From contig JAFURM010000022.1 of the NCBI GenBank assembly GCA_017471925.1, forward strand, positions 1-39,349: 39,349 bases of DNA. The letters run 5' to 3'. Shown here piece after piece: positions 1 to 8,567 of the stretch. Source of the DNA: Bacteroides sp. (lineage in GTDB: Bacteria > Bacteroidota > Bacteroidia > Bacteroidales > Bacteroidaceae). The notes below the pieces were generated by a model. That model was not told the DNA's origin. It ran no database searches and saw only the letters and a list, made by a program, of their open reading frames with translations. A program made the translations under genes and the position numbers. Position 1 is the first letter of the stretch. Every line of letters begins with the position of its first letter.

Positions 1-1
1 G

Positions 2-220
2 CCTGTCTATGCCTATGTAGGTGCCGGTTATGGCACACGCACCCTGGCCTGGGAGACCGAAGAGGGCGAGTGGGTGAAGAACACCGACCACTCCGCTTCG
101 GGCATCGCCGCCGAAATCGGTGCCATCGGACGCTACAAGAGCTGTGCCCTCTCCTTGGGCGTGCAGACCATCAACTTCAAGTACATGGAGCTGAGTGTGG
201 GCGTGGGATTCTTCTTCTAA
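2..220 (+). CDS. C-terminal part of a probable outer-membrane beta-barrel protein (5' end outside window)
   Basis: An open frame enters from the left edge and stops with TAA at 218-220, leaving 72 residues. The fragment has alternating polar and hydrophobic strands (PVYAYVGAGYG, SCALSLGVQTINFKYMELSVGVGFFF) and ends in a run of phenylalanines. An aromatic last residue on a final strand is typical of outer-membrane beta-barrels recognised by the Bam machinery. The following lipoprotein starts only 16 nt after this stop, so the two are probably co-transcribed, and this gene may be part of the same cell-surface locus. The family cannot be named because the start is missing; a secreted beta-rich protein that is not a barrel remains possible. 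Confidence 0.7.
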   Translation, partial: PVYAYVGAGYGTRTLAWETEEGEWVKNTDHSASGIAAEIGAIGRYKSCALSLGVQTINFKYMELSVGVGFFF

Positions 221-236
221 CCAACAAGCATACGTC

Positions 237-2408
237 ATGAAACATACACCTTATATATTATTAGGCAGTCTGTTGCTCCTCCTCTTGGCGACGGCCTGCG
301 AAAAGGACACCGATGCCGCGGTCTTCGCCCCCCAGGTGACCACGGGCACGGCCACTGACATCTACCGTAAGGGTGCCACGCTGTCGGGCAGCATCGTCAA
401 GACAGAGACCACCCCGGTGGAACGTTACGGCATCCTCTTCTCCGAACTGCAGAGCATGGCGGAGTATGAGGAACTGAACATCACCACGAACGAAAGCAAC
501 TTCACCGTGCAGAAGCAGAACCTGGAACCGGGTGTCACCTATTACTTCTGCTCCTATGCCTACAGCGGCTACACCACCGTTCGTGGCGAGGTGCGCAGCT
601 TCACCACTTCACAGAGCAATGCCCCGGTCTTCAGCAGTGTCAATCTGGTGGATAGCACCACGACAAGTGTCACCATCCGGACCACCGTGCTCGATGATGG
701 TGGCAGCGAACTGATGCTGAGCGGCTTCTGCTACGTGGAGGGCACGGACAAGATGCCCACCTTCATAGACCAGGTGGAGAATGCCACCGTGACCGGTGAT
801 AACACTATGGAAGTCACCATCAATGGTCTGACTCCCGGCAATACCTATCGTGTGCGTGCCTATGCCGCCACCTCCAAGGGCGTGGGCTATAGTGAGCCGC
901 TGACAGTGACCATGGCCACGGCCGCACTTCCCGATAATCCCGAAGTGGCCTATTTGGCTTCCGGACAGCTCTTCAATGAACGCATCAAGCAGTTGGCCAA
1001 TCCTACAGCCACCAGAGCCTATACGGATGAAGACACTAAGATTACCTCCATCATCTTCCAGGGCGAGGTTAGCGAAACACCCCAGGGTGCCGTGCAGGTT
1101 TCGGCCGATGACTCTCCGGCTCCCATCTATGCTTCCTTCAATGCAGCCGATGGTCACCTGACGGTATCTACAGCTGCCAAGCGCATGGAAATAGTGGATG
1201 CTTCCTATCTCTGTGCCAGGTTGATTGCTTTACAGAGCATCGATTGGGGTGGCTTTAGCATTAACAAGACTACAACAAAGATGAATAGCATGTTTTTGGC
1301 ATGTCCCAACTTGCTTTCTTTGGATGTGTCAGGATGGGACACTTCCAATGTGACGGATATGAGTAATATGTTTGGTGATTGTAGTTCTTTGGCTACTTTG
1401 GATGTAAGCGGTTGGAACACTTCAAATGTGACGGACATGAGCTACCTCTTTGCCTCGTGCAGTACTTTGAATTCTTTAGATGTCTCCAGTTGGAACACTT
1501 CTAAGGTGTCGGACATGGAGGGAATGTTTACTTATTGTTCTGTATTGAGCTCTTTGGATGTTTCCAGTTGGGATACCTCTAATGTAACAAATATGGCAAG
1601 TATGTTCTTTGGCTGTCAAGCGTTAGCTGCTGTCCCGGTTGAGAAATGGGATACTTCCAATGTGACGGACATGCATGGGATGTTTTTTAACTGTCAGACT
1701 TTGTCTTCTTTGGAAGTTGACGGTTGGAATACTTCCAAGGTGACTGACATGAGCAGCATGTTCAACTACTGTCGTGCTTTACCTTCATTGGACGTTTCCG
1801 GTTGGGATGTTTCCAAAGTGACAGGTATGGGCTATATGTTTTATGAGTGTATTGCATTGACCTCTTTGGATGTCTCTCAATGGAATACCTCTAACGTGAC
1901 AAATATGGACAACCTGTTTGGCAACTGCAACGCGCTCACCTCTTTGGATGTTTCCAATTGGAACACCTCCAATGTGACGGATATGGATCACGTCTTCTGG
2001 GGCTGTTGCAACCTGACTTCTTTGGATGTCTCAACTTGGGATGTTTCCAAGGTGACGGACATGACGGAGATGTTCAATAATTGCACTCGTTTGGTGACCT
2101 TGGACGTTTCCGGTTGGGATGTAACTAATGTAACAACAATGTATGGTATGCTGGGCGACTGTCATGCGCTGGCTTCTTTGGACCTCACCAAATGGAGCCT
2201 GAACGAAAGCATGAACTATGCCAATTTGTTTAGTTCTTGTGCCATCAACTCCCAAGACTGCACCATCACTTGTACACAAGATACGCAGACCAAGTTGTTG
2301 GCTCGCTTGGAGAGCACGCTGATGCACCAGACTTACTTCTCCTGGATTATCGTTGATGCCACGAACATTGATACGAACATTGATGGAATCCCTAATGAGG
2401 AATGGTAA
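237..2408 (+). CDS. BspA-type surface lipoprotein: two FN3-like domains plus about 12 DUF285 (26-residue) repeats
   Basis: A 723-residue protein. The ATG at 237 is preferred over upstream in-frame codons because it opens a clean lipoprotein signal (MKHTPYILLG, a leucine run, then LATAC with the lipidated Cys21). Residues 30-125 and 128-228 look like two fibronectin-III-like domains (GLTPGNTYRVRAYA pattern). Residues 237-355 are a linker module shared with the next gene. From residue 362 to about 673 there are about 12 copies of a 26-residue repeat of the type LDVSGWDTSNVTDMSNMF, matching DUF285/TIGR02167-type BspA repeats; the DNA period is 78 bp. A short tail with two cysteines follows. Such proteins are surface-exposed and often bind host or bacterial partners; the ligand here is unknown. 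The repeat DNA is visibly richer in A/T than the N-terminal half. Confidence 0.88.
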   Translation: MKHTPYILLGSLLLLLLATACEKDTDAAVFAPQVTTGTATDIYRKGATLSGSIVKTETTPVERYGILFSELQSMAEYEELNITTNESNFTVQKQNLEPGVTYYFCSYAYSGYTTVRGEVRSFTTSQSNAPVFSSVNLVDSTTTSVTIRTTVLDDGGSELMLSGFCYVEGTDKMPTFIDQVENATVTGDNTMEVTINGLTPGNTYRVRAYAATSKGVGYSEPLTVTMATAALPDNPEVAYLASGQLFNERIKQLANPTATRAYTDEDTKITSIIFQGEVSETPQGAVQVSADDSPAPIYASFNAADGHLTVSTAAKRMEIVDASYLCARLIALQSIDWGGFSINKTTTKMNSMFLACPNLLSLDVSGWDTSNVTDMSNMFGDCSSLATLDVSGWNTSNVTDMSYLFASCSTLNSLDVSSWNTSKVSDMEGMFTYCSVLSSLDVSSWDTSNVTNMASMFFGCQALAAVPVEKWDTSNVTDMHGMFFNCQTLSSLEVDGWNTSKVTDMSSMFNYCRALPSLDVSGWDVSKVTGMGYMFYECIALTSLDVSQWNTSNVTNMDNLFGNCNALTSLDVSNWNTSNVTDMDHVFWGCCNLTSLDVSTWDVSKVTDMTEMFNNCTRLVTLDVSGWDVTNVTTMYGMLGDCHALASLDLTKWSLNESMNYANLFSSCAINSQDCTITCTQDTQTKLLARLESTLMHQTYFSWIIVDATNIDTNIDGIPNEEW

Positions 2409-2483
2409 TTCTTTAATTGATAATTGACAGTCTTCAATAATTGATAGTTGATAATTGATAGTTTTCTTTAGTTGATAGTTAAT
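2409..2483. repeat. A/T-rich TTGATA-type repeat between the two BspA-like genes
   Basis: The junction between the two lipoprotein genes is almost entirely built from variants of TTGATAATTGATAG, ending right at the ATG of the second gene. No TTTG/TAnnTTTG promoter is visible here. The same repeat type recurs at 9421-9467 and 11258-11310. Whether it acts in RNA structure, translation or not at all cannot be told. Confidence 0.75.
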
Positions 2484-5400
2484 ATGAAGATGAGATATAT
2501 GGTTTGGGGATGGCTTGCCCTGATGATGGCGGGCTGCTCACAGGAAGAACAGGTGGAACAGGAGATAACGCCCCTGAAGGGTGACGTGAAGGTCACGGCA
2601 ACCCTGGACGGCAAGGCGGGCGATACCCGCATCGGCTACACCGAAACGACAGACATGACCTACATGACGTGGGAGCAGGGTGACCTCATTGATCTCTACA
2701 CCACGGACGGCAACACGGTGGTCTACAAAGCCGTTGCCGACGGTGGTACGGAGTTCTCGCCCAACGGCGATGACCGACTGGTGAACACGGAGGGTGAGGT
2801 GGTCTATGCCTTCTACTCGCCCGAGACCTTAGGCAGCTCGGTGATAACGGAAGACACCAAGACCATCAAGCTGCCCAACATGCAGGCTTGGAGGGGTCCC
2901 TATGATATTCAGCCGATACTCTATGCGATAGGTACCATCAGCAATGGCAGTCTGGCCTTGCAGTTCGAGCATATCCAAACCTACCTGAAGGTGACCATCA
3001 ACACCAACGTTATCCCCGCAAGCCTGAACACGACCGTGGGCAGGCTGGCAATTGTGACTGAAGACAGCAGTCCCCTCTGCTTCTCAGGAGGGGATGCCGA
3101 TGTCTACGACATCACCACGCAGACCTTCAATGTGGAGCCTATCACCTATCTTAACGTGGGGATGCAGGACGTGGACTTCACCACCAACAGCGAGGTGACC
3201 TTCCGCGTGCCCATCATGCCGCAGACCTCTGGTAGCTTGCGCTTTGAAGTCTACACGGCCGACAACGATAGTCTGGTCTACACGCTCTCCAAGGAGGTGC
3301 CCTCTGCCGGTCTGCAGGCCGGTCACCTCTATCCCGTGACGCTGAACCGGGATGCAAGCAGCGGTGGGGAAGTGGCCTACCTTGCCACCGGCTCCGTCTT
3401 CAATGAACGCGTCAAGCAGTTGGCCAACAACAGCACCACCATGACCGTGAACGATACGGACCAGGCCATCAAGAGCATCACCTTCCAGGTGGGAGTCACC
3501 GAAGTGCCGGCCAACTACGTGACTGTCTCTGCCGACGACTCTCCCGATCCCATCTATGCCTCCTTCAGCGAGGAAGACGGTCTGCTGACGGTCTCCACAC
3601 CGGCCAAGAGCATGGAGATAGTGGATGCTTCCTGTCTCTGCTTCAGCTTGACTGCTTTGCAGAGCGTGGATTGGGGTGGCTTCGTTATCAATGAAACGAC
3701 GATTACTTTATATGGTATGTTTCATGGCTGTACAGCTTTAACATCCTTAGATGTCTCTGGCTGGAATACATCCCAGGTGAAGAATATGGGTAGTATATTC
3801 TACGAATGTAGTGCTTTGACTTCTTTGGATGTCTCTGGTTGGAATACATCCCAGGTGGGGTATATGGGTGGTATATTCTGCAAATGTAGTGCTTTGACTT
3901 CTTTGGATGTCTCTGGTTGGGACACCGCTAATGCGACAGATATGATTGGTATGTTTTTTTACTGTACCAACCTGTCTGCTTTAGACGTTTCCGGTTGGAA
4001 TACTTCCAATGTGACACGTATGGGTTCCATGTTTGCTGGGTGTTCCTCTTTGACTTCTTTGAATGTTTCCGGCTGGAACACGGTTAATGTGACAGATATG
4101 GGGACTATGTTCCATTTTTGCGGAGCTTTGACATCTTTGGACTTATCCGCTTGGAATGTCTCCGCGGTGACAAACATGGCAGCTATGTTCCAAGGCTGTT
4201 CTGCCCTGTCCTCCCTGAACATGGCCAATTGGGGCACTTCTAACGTGACGGGGATGAGCTTCATGTTCGATGCGTGCAAGGCATTGGAGACACTGGACCT
4301 CTCCACCTGGGACGTTTCCAAGGTGACCGATATGACCAATATGTTCCAGAATTGTGAAGCCCTGACCTCCCTGAACGTGGCCAATTGGAATACTTCTAAT
4401 GTGACACGTATGAATAGTATGTTCTGTGGCTGCTCTGCACTGACTTCTTTAGATGTTTCCAGTTGGGATACTTCTAATGTGACGGATATGAATGATATGT
4501 TTGCTTCTTGTAGTTCTTTGGCTACTTTGGATGTGTCAGGTTGGAATACTTCCAATGTGACGGGGATGAGCTTCATGTTCGATGCGTGCAAGGCATTGGA
4601 GACACTGGACCTCTCCACCTGGGACGTTTCCAAGGTGACCGGTATGACCAGTATGTTCCAGAATTGTGAAGCCCTGACCTCCCTGAACGTGGCCAACTGG
4701 AACACGGGTAGCGTGACGCAGACTATTAACATGTTCAATGGCTGTACTGCCTTGGAGACTTTGGATCTCTCGGGCTGGGACACTTCCAACATGGGACTCA
4801 TGTATCACATGTTTGAGGGCTGCTCTGCATTGAAGTCGCTGGATGTCTCCACTTGGAATCTCGCCAAGGCAACAGACATCAGCTATATGTTCGCTTCATG
4901 CTCACAGTTGGAGACGTTGGACGTTGCCAAGTGGAACATGGCCAGCCTGACCAATCCAGCCTTCATGTTTACTGGCTGTTCTGCGCTGAAGACATTGGAC
5001 CTCTCCAATTGGGACATGACCAAGGCCGGCAATCTGATAGGCATGTTTGAGGGCTGCTCTGCATTGGAATCGCTGGATGTTTCCGGATGGGAAACCTCCA
5101 ATGTGACGGACATAAACAGCCTGTTTGCTGGATGCGCTGCCCTGAAAACTTTGGATGTTTCCAAATGGAACACTGCCAATGTAACGAATATGTACGCAGT
5201 GTTCAGCAGCTGTACTGCCTTGACTTCCTTAGACCTCTCCGCCTGGGATACTTCCAAAGTGATAGACATGAGTTCGATGTTCAACGCTTGTGAGGCTATG
5301 ACAGACTTGAATCTTTCCACGTGGGATGTCTCTAATGTGACCTCTATGAGGGATATGTTCCAGAACTGCTGGGCCTTGTCTTCCTTAGATATCACCAAAT

Positions 5401-5588
5401 GGATATTGAGGGAAACCTCCGATTACTCGGACATGTTCATTTTTTGTGCCCAAAATTCGCAGGCCTGCACCATCACCTGCACGACCGATACGCAGAGCCG
5501 ACTGTTAGGTATGCTGGAAACAATCTCCATGAATGAGTCTTACTTCCTGTGGAACATCGTGGATGCCACAGGAACTACGTCCTATTGA
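2484..5588 (+). CDS. BspA-type surface lipoprotein: fimbrillin-like domain plus about 22 DUF285 (26-residue) repeats
   Basis: A 1034-residue paralogue of the preceding gene. The ATG at 2484 gives a lipoprotein signal (MKMRYMVWGW, then LMMAGC with Cys18); a TTG four codons upstream is less likely. Residues 30-285 resemble the fimbrillin/Mfa-like family: a TRIGYTETTDMTYMTWEQGD start, an LQFEHIQTYLKVTI strand and a C-terminal AGHLYPVTLNRD. Residues 297-415 repeat the linker module of the upstream protein (VAYLATGSVFNERVKQLANN, then SADDSPDPIYASFSEEDG). From residue 422 to about 993 there are about 22 repeats of 26 residues, followed by the same TITCTTDTQSRLL tail. Likely anchored in the outer membrane and exposed as an adhesin or pilus-tip-like protein. 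A segment of about 143 bp inside the array is nearly duplicated (see 4245-4699). Confidence 0.87.
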   Translation: MKMRYMVWGWLALMMAGCSQEEQVEQEITPLKGDVKVTATLDGKAGDTRIGYTETTDMTYMTWEQGDLIDLYTTDGNTVVYKAVADGGTEFSPNGDDRLVNTEGEVVYAFYSPETLGSSVITEDTKTIKLPNMQAWRGPYDIQPILYAIGTISNGSLALQFEHIQTYLKVTINTNVIPASLNTTVGRLAIVTEDSSPLCFSGGDADVYDITTQTFNVEPITYLNVGMQDVDFTTNSEVTFRVPIMPQTSGSLRFEVYTADNDSLVYTLSKEVPSAGLQAGHLYPVTLNRDASSGGEVAYLATGSVFNERVKQLANNSTTMTVNDTDQAIKSITFQVGVTEVPANYVTVSADDSPDPIYASFSEEDGLLTVSTPAKSMEIVDASCLCFSLTALQSVDWGGFVINETTITLYGMFHGCTALTSLDVSGWNTSQVKNMGSIFYECSALTSLDVSGWNTSQVGYMGGIFCKCSALTSLDVSGWDTANATDMIGMFFYCTNLSALDVSGWNTSNVTRMGSMFAGCSSLTSLNVSGWNTVNVTDMGTMFHFCGALTSLDLSAWNVSAVTNMAAMFQGCSALSSLNMANWGTSNVTGMSFMFDACKALETLDLSTWDVSKVTDMTNMFQNCEALTSLNVANWNTSNVTRMNSMFCGCSALTSLDVSSWDTSNVTDMNDMFASCSSLATLDVSGWNTSNVTGMSFMFDACKALETLDLSTWDVSKVTGMTSMFQNCEALTSLNVANWNTGSVTQTINMFNGCTALETLDLSGWDTSNMGLMYHMFEGCSALKSLDVSTWNLAKATDISYMFASCSQLETLDVAKWNMASLTNPAFMFTGCSALKTLDLSNWDMTKAGNLIGMFEGCSALESLDVSGWETSNVTDINSLFAGCAALKTLDVSKWNTANVTNMYAVFSSCTALTSLDLSAWDTSKVIDMSSMFNACEAMTDLNLSTWDVSNVTSMRDMFQNCWALSSLDITKWILRETSDYSDMFIFCAQNSQACTITCTTDTQSRLLGMLETISMNESYFLWNIVDATGTTSY
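4245..4699 (+). repeat. Near-identical internal duplication within the 26-residue repeat array
   Basis: Bases 4245-4387 and 4557-4699 are almost identical; the first 84 bases match exactly and the rest differs at a few positions. The offset is 312 bp, exactly four 78-bp repeat units. Other units in the array differ at many positions, so this is a recent duplication or gene-conversion tract. Confidence 0.85.
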
Positions 5589-5678
5589 TGCCGCTGACCT
5601 ACGCCATAACGGCCGCTACAACCGCCACGTACTGATATGATTTATAAATTTCGGTATAGCAATTTGCACCGCAGATTA

Positions 5679-5737
5679 CGCAGATTAGCGCAAAGTTTAG
5701 AAGGATTATACCTCTACTCCCTTTGCGCTAATCTGCG
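5679..5737 (+). terminator. Probable intrinsic terminator of the BspA-like locus
   Basis: A perfect 17-bp inverted repeat (CGCAGATTAGCGCAAAG at 5679-5695, complement at 5721-5737) with a 25-nt loop is followed by TTTCTTTTTT. It lies 90 bp after the stop of the second lipoprotein gene. The rest of the 288-bp gap 5589-5876 holds a degenerate related repeat (5770-5800) and the parC promoter; no gene is seen in it. Confidence 0.75.
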
Positions 5738-5797
5738 TTTCTTTTTTGCCCGTGTTTCGTCTGTGCAATCCGTGGACAGATTAAATTCCGTGCAATC

Positions 5798-5830
5798 TTT
5801 GTCGGATTCCCGATAAAATTCGTATTTTTG
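5798..5830 (+). promoter_or_regulatory. parC promoter (Bacteroidetes -33/-7 type)
   Basis: TTTG at 5798-5801, a 21-bp spacer, then TATTTTTG at 5823-5830 match the TTTG / TAnnTTTG consensus of the Bacteroidetes primary sigma factor. Transcription would begin near 5837, about 40 nt before the ATG at 5877. Confidence 0.75.
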
Positions 5831-5876
5831 CCTGCAAGTGAGTTTTAAGTGACACAACAGAGCATATTCCCGACTT

Positions 5877-8558
5877 ATGAGCGAAGAATTTGATACCCCG
5901 AAAGACGACCTGGAAAAGGAACTCCCCCACGACGGAGAGGCGGAAGGCCATTCCGACTACAAGCCTGCCGAGACAGGCGATGCCAAAGTGAAACACCAAC
6001 TGAGCGGCATGTTCCAGAACTGGTTCCTGGACTACGCCTCCTACGTTATCCTGGAGCGTGCCGTGCCCCATATCATGGACGGCCTGAAGCCGGTGCAACG
6101 ACGCATCCTCCACTCCATGCGCCGCATGGAGGACGGGCGATATAACAAGGTGGCCAACATCGTGGGCCACACCATGCAGTTCCACCCCCACGGTGATGCC
6201 AGCATCGGCGATGCCCTGGTGCAGCTGGGACAGAAGGAGATGCTCATTGACTGTCAGGGAAACTGGGGTAACATCCTGACGGGCGACTCGGCCGCCGCAC
6301 CGCGTTACATCGAGGCCCGCCTCTCCAAGTTCGCCTTGGACGTGGTGTTCAATCCCAAGACCACGGAGTGGAAGCTCTCCTATGACGGACGCAACAAGGA
6401 ACCGGTGACCCTGCCCGTGAAGTTCCCCCTGCTGCTGGCCCAGGGCGTGGAGGGTATCGCCGTGGGACTCTCCTCCAAAATCCTCCCCCATAACTTCAAC
6501 GAACTGTGCGACGCTGCCATCAACTACCTGCACGGCCAGGAGTTCCGCCTCTATCCCGACTTCCTGACGGGCGGCAGCATCGACGTGAGCAAGTATAACG
6601 ACGGTGAGCGTGGCGGCTCGGTACGCATACGCGCCAAGATAGAGAAGGTGGACAACAAAACGCTGGCCGTCCGCGAGATACCCTATGGAAAGACCGTGGC
6701 CACCGTCTGCGACTCCATCGTGAAGGCCAGCGAGAAGGGGAAAATCAAGATAAAGAAGGTGGAAGACCTCACGTCGGGCAGTGTGGAGATTCTGGTGCAT
6801 CTGGCACCGGGCGTCTCCAGCGACAAGACCATCGACGCGCTCTATGCCTTCACCGACTGCGAAGTGAGCATCTCGCCCAACTGTTGCGTCATTGACGACC
6901 AGAAGCCCCACTTCCTGACCGTGAGCGACGTGCTTCGCAAGTCGGCCGACAACACGCTGGCTCTGCTGCGCCGCGAACTGGAAATCCGCAAGGGCGAGAT
7001 ATTGGAGAGCCTGCACTTCGCCTCATTAGAGAAGATATTCATCGAGGAGCGCATCTACAAGGACCGCGAGTTTGAGCAGGCCAAGAACATGGATGCCGCC
7101 TGCGAGCACATCGACGAGCGGCTGACGCCCTACTATCCCACCTTTATCCGCGAGGTGACCAAGGAGGATATCCTGAAGCTGATGGAAATCAAGATGGCCC
7201 GCATCCTGAAGTTCAACAGCGTGAAGGCCGACGAGCTGATTGCCCGCATGAAGGCCGACGTGGAGGAGATAGACCGCCAGTTGGCCAACATCGTGGAGTA
7301 TACCGTGGAGTGGTATCGCCAGCTGCAGGCCAAGTATGGCAAGAACTTCCCGCGCCACACGGAGCTGCGCAACTTCGACACCATAGACACGGCCAAGGTG
7401 GCCGAGGCCAACGAGAAGCTCTACATCAACCGCGAAGAGGGATTCATCGGCACGGGACTGAAGAAGGACGAGTTCATCGCCAACTGCTCCAACCTGGACG
7501 ACGTCATCATCTTCTTCCGCGACGGACGCTACCTCATCACGGGCGTCACCGAGAAGAAGTTCGTGGGCAAGAACATCTACTATGCCAGCGTCTTCAAGAA
7601 GAACGACAAGCGCACCATCTACAACGTGGTCTACCGCGACGGCAAGAACGGCACCTGCTACATCAAGCGTTTCGCCGTGACGGCCATCGTGCGCGACCGT
7701 GAATATGACCTGACGCAGGGCACGCCCGACTCGCGCCTCATGTACTTCAGTGCCAACCCCAACGGCGAGGCCGAAGTCATCAAGGTGACGCTGAAGCCCA
7801 ATCCCCACCTGCGCCGCATCATCTTTGAGGAAGACTTCAGTGCCATCGGCATCAAGGGACGGCAGGCCAGGGGCAACATCCTGACGCGCAACCCGGTGCA
7901 CCGCATTGTGCTGAAGCAGCGCGGCGGCTCCACGCTGGGAGGCAGACAGGTGTGGTTCGATCGCGATGTGCTGCGCCTCAACTATGACGGACGAGGCGAC
8001 TACCTGGGCGAGTTCCACAGCGACGACCAGATTCTCGTCATCCTGGACAACGGTGACTTCTATACCACCAACTTCGACGTGAACAACCACTACGAGGGCA
8101 ACATACGCATCATGGAGAAGTTCAACCCCAACAAGATATGGACCGCCGTGCTCCACGATGCCGACCAGCAGAACTATCCCTACATCAAACGCTTCTGCCT
8201 GGAAGCGACCAACCGCAAGCAGAACTACCTGGGCGAGAACAGGCACAACCGTCTGTTGCTGCTCACCGACGAACGCTATCCCCGCTTGGAGGTGGTGTTT
8301 GGCGGCCACGACAGTTTCCGCGAGCCGATGGTGGTGGAGGCCGACGAGTTCATCGCCGTGAAGGGATTCAAGGCCAGGGGCAAGCGACTGACCACCTACA
8401 CCTTAGAGACCATCAACGAACTGGAACCTACGCGCCGGCCCGAGCCGGAAGAGCCGGTGGAACAGTCCGAGGAGGAACCTGAAATCCTGGACCCCGACCA
8501 CGGCAAGAGCGAAAGCGACATCCGTGACGAATTGACCGGACAAATGAAACTCTTTTAA
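5877..8558 (+). CDS. parC: DNA topoisomerase IV subunit A (type IIA topoisomerase, ParC-like)
   Basis: An 893-residue subunit that cuts and rejoins DNA in the ParC2ParE2 enzyme, which decatenates daughter chromosomes. The winged-helix core begins near residue 44 (FLDYASYVILERAVPHIMDG). The catalytic tyrosine is Tyr144 in AAAPRYIEARL. The quinolone-region motif reads HPHGDASIGD: Ala108 sits where E. coli GyrA has Ser83, and Asp112 is at the GyrA Asp87 position. The coiled-coil gate covers roughly residues 360-490 and a beta-pinwheel C-terminal domain follows. Near residue 680 the sequence QRGGSTLGG only partly resembles the GyrA box (QRRGGKG), which favours topoisomerase IV over gyrase. The C-terminus is acidic. 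parE is not in the window. The next gene starts 9 nt downstream, suggesting an operon. Its own promoter is at 5798-5830. Confidence 0.9.
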   Translation: MSEEFDTPKDDLEKELPHDGEAEGHSDYKPAETGDAKVKHQLSGMFQNWFLDYASYVILERAVPHIMDGLKPVQRRILHSMRRMEDGRYNKVANIVGHTMQFHPHGDASIGDALVQLGQKEMLIDCQGNWGNILTGDSAAAPRYIEARLSKFALDVVFNPKTTEWKLSYDGRNKEPVTLPVKFPLLLAQGVEGIAVGLSSKILPHNFNELCDAAINYLHGQEFRLYPDFLTGGSIDVSKYNDGERGGSVRIRAKIEKVDNKTLAVREIPYGKTVATVCDSIVKASEKGKIKIKKVEDLTSGSVEILVHLAPGVSSDKTIDALYAFTDCEVSISPNCCVIDDQKPHFLTVSDVLRKSADNTLALLRRELEIRKGEILESLHFASLEKIFIEERIYKDREFEQAKNMDAACEHIDERLTPYYPTFIREVTKEDILKLMEIKMARILKFNSVKADELIARMKADVEEIDRQLANIVEYTVEWYRQLQAKYGKNFPRHTELRNFDTIDTAKVAEANEKLYINREEGFIGTGLKKDEFIANCSNLDDVIIFFRDGRYLITGVTEKKFVGKNIYYASVFKKNDKRTIYNVVYRDGKNGTCYIKRFAVTAIVRDREYDLTQGTPDSRLMYFSANPNGEAEVIKVTLKPNPHLRRIIFEEDFSAIGIKGRQARGNILTRNPVHRIVLKQRGGSTLGGRQVWFDRDVLRLNYDGRGDYLGEFHSDDQILVILDNGDFYTTNFDVNNHYEGNIRIMEKFNPNKIWTAVLHDADQQNYPYIKRFCLEATNRKQNYLGENRHNRLLLLTDERYPRLEVVFGGHDSFREPMVVEADEFIAVKGFKARGKRLTTYTLETINELEPTRRPEPEEPVEQSEEEPEILDPDHGKSESDIRDELTGQMKLF

Positions 8559-8567
8559 ACTGTCAAG

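Noticed and set aside
195-236. Start of the first BspA-like protein at 195
   Set aside because: It overlaps the previous gene and places 14 residues ahead of an otherwise standard lipoprotein signal; 237 is the better start.
3959-4801. Minus-strand frame with repeats opposite the second BspA-like gene
   Set aside because: Its periodic sequence simply mirrors the 78-bp repeats of the real gene.
5781-8309. Long minus-strand open frames (411 and 427 codons) opposite parC
   Set aside because: They are antisense shadows of a GC-rich conserved gene, with low-complexity composition and no promoter or family motifs.
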